The translations under genes were made by a program, and so were the position numbers. Positions 14,001 to 17,302 of a DNA stretch of 17,302 nucleotides are shown in pieces. Each line of letters opens with the position of its first letter. Position 1 is the first letter of the stretch. Origin of the DNA: TWA4 sp045121095 (GTDB taxonomy: Bacteria; Bacillota; Clostridia; Lachnospirales; Lachnospiraceae); the NCBI GenBank assembly GCA_045121095.1, contig JBGVFN010000009.1:1-17302 (forward strand), written 5' to 3'. The notes beneath the pieces are model-generated. The model was given only the letters and a program-made list of their open reading frames with translations, made no database searches and had not been told where the DNA came from.

Positions 14001-14650
14001 AGCTGAAAAAGCGCATTCAGAGCCTGAAAGCACAGATCAAAGGTCTGGGCAGCATCAACACCAATGCAGTGAATGAATATGCAGAGCTTTCAGAACGTCT
14101 GACCTTTATGCGCACACAGCATGAAGATCTGGTACACGCCAGAGAAAATCTGCAGGTATTGATCGAGCAGCTGAATGACGGTATGCAGAAACAGTTCACC
14201 GAGAAATTCCAGGAAATTCAGAAGGAATTTGACCAGGTATTCAAAGAGCTTTTTGGCGGCGGATACGGTACACTGGAACTGGCAGAAGCTGACAATATGC
14301 TGGAATCCGGTATTTTGATCCATGTGCAGCCTCCGGGCAAAAAGCTGCAGAACATGATGCAGCTCTCCGGCGGTGAAAAAGCACTCACAGCCATTTCCCT
14401 GCTGTTTGCCATTCAGAACCTGAAACCCTCTCCCTTCTGTATTCTGGATGAGATTGAGGCAGCTCTGGATGACGTTAACGTAGACCGTTTTGCGGCTTAC
14501 TTAAATAAATTAAAGAAAAACACCCAGTTTATCGTCATTACCCATCGACGCGGTACCATGCTGATCGCCGACCAGCTTTACGGTATCACCATGCAGGAAA
14601 AAGGCGTTTCCAGTCTGGTATCGGTGGATCTGACCGATGCAGAGGAATAG
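11090..14650 (+). CDS. smc: Chromosome segregation protein SMC
   Basis: Structural maintenance of chromosomes ATPase, the core of the SMC-ScpAB condensin that compacts and segregates the nucleoid. The 1186-residue protein is complete: Walker A GPNGSGKSN (31-39), first long coiled coil (about 165-500, Gln/Glu/Lys rich), hinge domain (about 515-665, from RFPGIHGVLADLI to SLNAGGSISGG), second coiled coil (about 675-1010), then the C-terminal ATPase half with the signature LSGGEKALTA (about 1091) and Walker B FCILDEIEAALDD (about 1115). The ATG lies 3 nt after rnc, with GAGGT at the rnc end as ribosome binding site. The order rnc-smc-ftsY is typical of Firmicutes. No frameshift is seen. Confidence 0.98.
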   Translation: MYLKGIEVSGFKSFARKTEFHFQDGITGIVGPNGSGKSNVADAMRWVLGEQSAKQLRSSNMQDVIFAGTENRRAQGYAYVNIVFDNSDHRLPIDYDEVTIGRRVYRSGESEYLINSSACRLKDVQELFYDTGIGKEGYSIIGQGQIDKILSGKPEDRRELFDEAAGIVKFKKRKNAALSRLAKEEESLVRINDILAELTRQEGPLKNQAEKAKAYLKFHDELRICDVNDYLMEVQESQGQVASLTEKLGISQKQLEEVRSRADAVKARYSALSELFVRLNQELDKLRQEQDQNKEESREMRSQEAVLKQQIASEQEKAALYRQQEEQAVALQKTGQEEQAQFISELEQIQQEQGQKETLFSQLESQIAEISGKLEEAEREMKARQQEEASLTKQKSQLLVDRQKYDTMSEQTELRTVELNGKLLQARSQEADARSELRQGKKTMKEIQEAIAQCKADMETVKGKEQEIRQKLLQARQAADGARGALHQAKARFDSVQNLAERYEGYGMSIRRLMESRSRFPGIHGVLADLIHVEKRYETAIETALGGALQNVVTDHEQTAKQCIEYLKKNRMGRATFLPLTTVKPRGGFNEQGALQMPGVCGTADQLVQTKAEYQGIIQFLLGRILVVDTMDHALAVASRYRYSFRIVTLEGESLNAGGSISGGAFKNNSNLLGRRRELEELEEGVSRAQTACEKADTEVDLWQARKEEQVRELEHLGKTMQEKQLEFSRVEMTLRQNMDLLDAARDEMTHLEQDVEELKAEKQHLVLEYENAEQSAVTLEQAIEHAGKEAKRLENVSASYREELNRLTEQKVSDQIAQTSLHEKQMHLKSDLERVQENLNEKQQQLDLLRRQQEEIRESVLEKQQQMQQCQEAVLNLEKQVEKQEADIAAKTEKREKSTKEQQELFRQQETFSSDISALEKECYRLEHQKELLEDGLERKAAYLWEEYELTPSDAEKYRSDSEETMERTELKKRIQSLKAQIKGLGSINTNAVNEYAELSERLTFMRTQHEDLVHARENLQVLIEQLNDGMQKQFTEKFQEIQKEFDQVFKELFGGGYGTLELAEADNMLESGILIHVQPPGKKLQNMMQLSGGEKALTAISLLFAIQNLKPSPFCILDEIEAALDDVNVDRFAAYLNKLKKNTQFIVITHRRGTMLIADQLYGITMQEKGVSSLVSVDLTDAEE

Positions 14651-14801
14651 CGATTGTTGGTAAAGATGGTATTGCTGGTGTAAAAATAGTATTATTGGTG
14701 AAGGCAGCAATTGTTTGTAAAGGCAGCAATTGTTGATAAAAATAGCAATAAAATAAAAATATAGTAATAGAATAAAAAAAGTAATAAATAAAAAAGAAAG
14801 G
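14651..14801 (+). repeat. Degenerate ~19-bp tandem repeat filling the smc-ftsY gap
   Basis: The whole spacer can be read as about eight units of 17-20 bp: starts at 14651, 14670, 14690, 14709, 14728, 14747, 14765 and 14782. Units 3 to 5 are clearest (AATTGTTTGTAAAGGCAGC type), with AAGGCAGCAATTGTT repeated exactly at 14701 and 14720; later units decay to A-rich versions. The + strand is almost free of C. No terminator or clear promoter lies inside it, and the last unit supplies the ftsY ribosome binding site. Confidence 0.65.
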
Positions 14802-14808
14802 ATAAATT

Positions 14809-15747
14809 ATGGGATTTTTTGGTAAATTATTTAAAGGTCTGACCAAAGCAAGAGATAATATCATGTCCGGTCTGGATCAGATTTTCAATGGATTTTCCCA
14901 GATTGATGATGATTTTTATGAAGAAATCGAAGAAATTCTGGTTATGGCTGATCTGGGAATTAACACTGCTTCAGAAATTATCGAAAATCTGAAGGAAAAA
15001 GTAAAAGAACTGCATATTAAAGAGCCCGCAGAATGCAAAAATCTTCTGGTGGAAACCATTAAAGAGCAGATGGATCTGGGCGAAAATGCCTATGAATACG
15101 AACATCGTAAATCGGTTCTGCTGGTAGTTGGTGTAAATGGTGTAGGTAAAACCACCACCATCGGTAAACTGGCTGCTCAGTATAACAACCAGGGTAAAAA
15201 AGTAATTCTGGCAGCGGCAGATACCTTCCGTGCAGCAGCTGTAGCACAGCTGGCAGAATGGGCAAAACGCGCAGGTGTTGATATGATCAGTCAGGGGGAA
15301 GGCGCAGACCCCGCCAGTGTGGTATACGATGCTGTACAGTCCGCCAAGGCGAAAAATGCGGATATCCTGATCTGTGATACCGCAGGTCGTCTTCACAACA
15401 AGAAAAACCTGATGGAAGAATTAAAAAAGATCAACCGTGTCATCGACCGTGAATTCCCCGATGCATATCGGGAAACGCTGGTAGTTCTGGACGGCACCAC
15501 CGGACAGAATGCACTGGTACAGGCAAGACAGTTCAAAGAAGCCGTAGACATTTCCGGTATCATTCTGACCAAAATGGACGGAACTGCCAAAGGCGGTATC
15601 GCGGTTGCCATCCAGTCTGAACTGGGTGTACCGGTTAAATACATCGGTATCGGTGAAAAAATCGAAGATCTGCAGAAATTTGATCCCGACAGCTTTGTAA
15701 ATGCGTTATTTGATGTGAAGCGGGACGAAGCAGAGGCAGAAGAATAA
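14809..15747 (+). CDS. ftsY: Signal recognition particle receptor FtsY
   Basis: SRP-family GTPase that docks ribosome-SRP complexes at the membrane for cotranslational insertion through SecYEG. The 312-residue protein has a short N-terminal amphipathic start (MGFFGKLFKGLTKARDNI) likely to touch the membrane, lacks the long acidic A domain of Escherichia coli FtsY, and then has the helical N domain (to about residue 100) and the G domain: GVNGVGKTTTIGK (108-120), DTFRAAAVAQL, DTAGR (about 190) and TKMDGTAKGG (about 254). The ATG follows GAAAGGA. The smc-ftsY order is conserved in Firmicutes, but the usual ylxM and ffh do not follow; ilvA does, 32 nt downstream. Confidence 0.97.
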   Translation: MGFFGKLFKGLTKARDNIMSGLDQIFNGFSQIDDDFYEEIEEILVMADLGINTASEIIENLKEKVKELHIKEPAECKNLLVETIKEQMDLGENAYEYEHRKSVLLVVGVNGVGKTTTIGKLAAQYNNQGKKVILAAADTFRAAAVAQLAEWAKRAGVDMISQGEGADPASVVYDAVQSAKAKNADILICDTAGRLHNKKNLMEELKKINRVIDREFPDAYRETLVVLDGTTGQNALVQARQFKEAVDISGIILTKMDGTAKGGIAVAIQSELGVPVKYIGIGEKIEDLQKFDPDSFVNALFDVKRDEAEAEE

Positions 15748-15779
15748 GAAAAAGAAGGAAATAAAACTGGAGGAATAAT

Positions 15780-17012
15780 ATGGATTCACTTACTATGGAG
15801 CGTTTTGAAAAGGCCACCGACATCGTTGCGCAGGCGACCAATGAGACAAAATTATTATACAGCCCTCATTTTTCAAATATGACAGGCAACAAGGTTTATC
15901 TGAAACCTGAAAATATGCAGACGACAGGATCTTACAAGATTCGTGGTTCTTACTACAAAATCAGCACTCTGCCTGAAGAACAGCGTGCAAAGGGTCTGAT
16001 TGCGGCTTCTGCTGGTAATCATGCTCAGGGTGTGGCATATGCAGCCATGCATTTTGGATGCAAGGCAGTGATTGTTATGCCTCAGAATACTCCTCTGCTG
16101 AAGGTAAACCGTACCAAGGAATATGGTGCTGAGGTAATCCTTTACGGAAGAGATTATGATGATGCGTGCGAATATGCTCTGCAGCTGGCAGAAGAAGAAG
16201 GTTATACTTTTATCCACCCTTTTGATGATGAAGATGTGATTACCGGTCAAGGTACCATCGCTATGGAAATCATCAAAGAACTGCCCACTGTTGAATATGT
16301 ACTGGTGCCCATCGGCGGCGGCGGTCTGGCAGCTGGTATTTCCAAGCTGATGAAGCTGTTTAACCCCAACATTCACATTATCGGTGTGGAACCTGCCAAT
16401 GCAGCCTGCATGAAAGCATCTCTGAACGCAGGAGAAGTAGTAACTCTGCCCAGCGCCAACACCATTGCGGACGGTACCGCGGTACGGACTCCCGGCCATC
16501 TGACCTATGAAATCGTAAAGGAAAATGTGGATGAAATCATTACTATCGCTGATGAAGAACTGATCGTAGCCTTCCTTGATCTCATGGAAAGTCACAAAAT
16601 CGTAGCAGAAAACTCCGGTCTGCTGACCATTGCAGCTCTGCGTCATCTGGATATTAAAAATAAAAAGGTTGTATCTGTAATCAGCGGCGGCAACATGGAT
16701 GTGATTACCATGTCCTCTCTGGTACAGCACGGTCTGGTAGAACGCGGACGTGTCTTCACCGTATCCGTTCTGCTGCCCGATACCCCTGGTCAGCTGGTAA
16801 GCGTTGCTTCCACCATCGCAGAAGCAAACGGCAACGTTGTTAAACTGGAGCACAACCAGTTCGTCAGTGTGAACCGTATGGCAGCCGTAGAACTGCGTGT
16901 AACCGTAGAAGCATTTGGCAGAGAACATCGTGATGAAATTATTCACAAACTGGCAGAAGCCGGCTTCCGCCCCAGACTGGTCAGCTCAAAAGGACAGATT
17001 TCTCTGAACTAA
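15780..17012 (+). CDS. ilvA: Threonine ammonia-lyase, medium form with ACT domain
   Basis: PLP enzyme that deaminates L-threonine to 2-oxobutanoate, the first committed step to isoleucine, or a catabolic route to propionate. K53 in TTGSYKIRGSYYK is the Schiff-base lysine, SAGNHAQGVA (about 79-88) the substrate loop and PIGGGGLAAG (about 177-186) the PLP phosphate loop. The C-terminal part (about 326-405, RVFTVSVLLPDTPGQLVSVASTIAEANGNV) is a single ACT domain. At 410 residues it fits the medium form: longer than the ACT-free anaerobic TdcB, shorter than two-ACT IlvA, so biosynthetic or catabolic use is undecided. The ATG follows CTGGAGGAATAAT. It starts 32 nt after ftsY and has its own terminator. 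ilvN and ilvC in the same window support the biosynthetic reading. Confidence 0.92.
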   Translation: MDSLTMERFEKATDIVAQATNETKLLYSPHFSNMTGNKVYLKPENMQTTGSYKIRGSYYKISTLPEEQRAKGLIAASAGNHAQGVAYAAMHFGCKAVIVMPQNTPLLKVNRTKEYGAEVILYGRDYDDACEYALQLAEEEGYTFIHPFDDEDVITGQGTIAMEIIKELPTVEYVLVPIGGGGLAAGISKLMKLFNPNIHIIGVEPANAACMKASLNAGEVVTLPSANTIADGTAVRTPGHLTYEIVKENVDEIITIADEELIVAFLDLMESHKIVAENSGLLTIAALRHLDIKNKKVVSVISGGNMDVITMSSLVQHGLVERGRVFTVSVLLPDTPGQLVSVASTIAEANGNVVKLEHNQFVSVNRMAAVELRVTVEAFGREHRDEIIHKLAEAGFRPRLVSSKGQISLN

Positions 17013-17029
17013 ATTAAGAAAATACATAG

Positions 17030-17065
17030 GAAAAACGCGTCTCTGGCGCGTTTTTCTGATTTTTT
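17030..17065 (+). terminator. Intrinsic terminator after ilvA
   Basis: GAAAAACGCG (17030-17039) and CGCGTTTTTC (17047-17056) form a 10-bp stem with a 7-nt loop. T residues in the 3' arm and the following GATTTTTT give the U-rich end. Confidence 0.88.
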
Positions 17066-17156
17066 GATAAAAAGCAAATTTCTATCGGTTTTCCCCGGTG
17101 ATAATTTTATATTTGTGAAAAATCCGTGAAGAAACCGGTAAAATTTTATGAAGCGC

Positions 17157-17185
17157 TGGAAGCGGGTAGTGTTTTTTGATAGAAT
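17157..17185 (+). promoter_or_regulatory. Extended -10 promoter for the structured leader at the window end
   Basis: TAGAAT (17180-17185) preceded by TGA forms an extended -10; the -35 at 17-nt spacing is only the weak TGGAAG (17157-17162). Initiation near 17192 would place the structured leader at the 5' end of the next transcript. The stretch 17066-17156 is AT-rich with a TAAAATTTTA palindrome (17139-17148) and no gene. Confidence 0.5.
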
Positions 17186-17219
17186 AAAGAAAACTTCAAT
17201 CTTAGTACTACAGCGAACA

Positions 17220-17302
17220 TTAGTCGTGTAATTTTATAAGGTAGTGAAGGCTCCATTACAGAGCTACATTACACGGAGACGCGCTCCCGCTCTGCCCAAA
17301 CG
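17220..17302 (+). promoter_or_regulatory. Probable M-box (Mg2+) riboswitch, 5' half, cut by window end
   Basis: The leader contains, in the order expected for the M-box (ykoK leader) family, an AAGGTAGTGAAGGCTCC block (17238-17254) resembling AGGTGAGGCTCC, a GGAGAC-CGCT block (17275-17284) and GCTCTGCCCAAACG (17289-17302) resembling the conserved GCTGCTGCCCAAA segment. CTCC (17251-17254) can pair with GGAG (17275-17278), as in the family. A competing or extended stem CGTGTAAT/ATTACACG (17225-17232 with 17268-17275) is also present, and the linker is longer than usual. The 3' half needed for certainty lies outside. If right, the next gene is likely a Mg2+ transporter (MgtE or CorA type). Confidence 0.5.

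Noticed and set aside
14651..14801. smc-ftsY repeats as a CRISPR array
   Set aside because: Units are contiguous without unique spacers, are degenerate, and no cas genes are present.
15873..16946. 357-codon open frame on the - strand opposite ilvA
   Set aside because: It is the antisense of a well-conserved PLP enzyme; the Cys/His/Phe-rich translation has no recognisable domain and arises from biased codon use.
1..17302. Mobile element, prophage, toxin-antitoxin or defence island in the window
   Set aside because: Every sizeable frame with coding character matches a housekeeping family, and no transposase, integrase, terminal repeat or att-like duplication is visible.

Overview
The window looks like a chromosomal core segment of an anaerobic Clostridia member, most probably Lachnospiraceae. 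The basis is the bL32 protein with an MSICPKN start and four zinc cysteines, the rpmF-plsX-rnc-smc-ftsY gene order, strong AGGAGG-type ribosome binding sites, sigma-A-like promoters and a moderate-GC, AT-rich intergenic style. All genes but one (truA) lie on the + strand. I see no rRNA, tRNA, CRISPR array, transposase, phage gene or attachment site.

Layout. (1) 1-3854: the end of an M42 metallopeptidase gene cut by the window edge, a cardiolipin synthase, an AlkD-like DNA alkylation repair protein and MobA. (2) 3855-5152: a sigma-A promoter, a leader of about 120 nt, then moaC and mogA; together with mobA this makes a molybdenum-cofactor cluster without moaA, moaD or moaE. (3) 5153-5942: truA on the - strand, ending in a terminator that abuts mogA. 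(4) 6157-7980: the branched-chain amino acid genes ilvN and ilvC, with a promoter and terminator but no ilvB. (5) 8023-9025: a consensus promoter, a leader with two mutually exclusive hairpins, a DUF177/YceD protein, rpmF and a strong terminator. (6) 9034-15747: a second promoter with palindromic and repeat elements and a very long leader hairpin, then plsX, rnc, smc and ftsY, linking phospholipid synthesis, RNA processing, chromosome condensation and membrane protein targeting. The smc-ftsY gap is one degenerate tandem repeat. (7) 15780-17065: threonine ammonia-lyase and its terminator. (8) 17066-17302: a promoter and a structured leader resembling the 5' half of an M-box (Mg2+) riboswitch, whose gene lies outside the window.

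Functionally, threonine ammonia-lyase (2-oxobutanoate formation), the acetolactate synthase regulatory subunit and ketol-acid reductoisomerase all serve isoleucine/valine synthesis, though in separate transcription units. No gene looks like an undescribed defence or mobile system. The less ordinary material is in the leaders and spacers: the switch-like DUF177 leader, the plsX leader hairpin and its promoter palindrome, the smc-ftsY minisatellite-like spacer, the Lys/Ala/Glu tail on PlsX, and the partial riboswitch.
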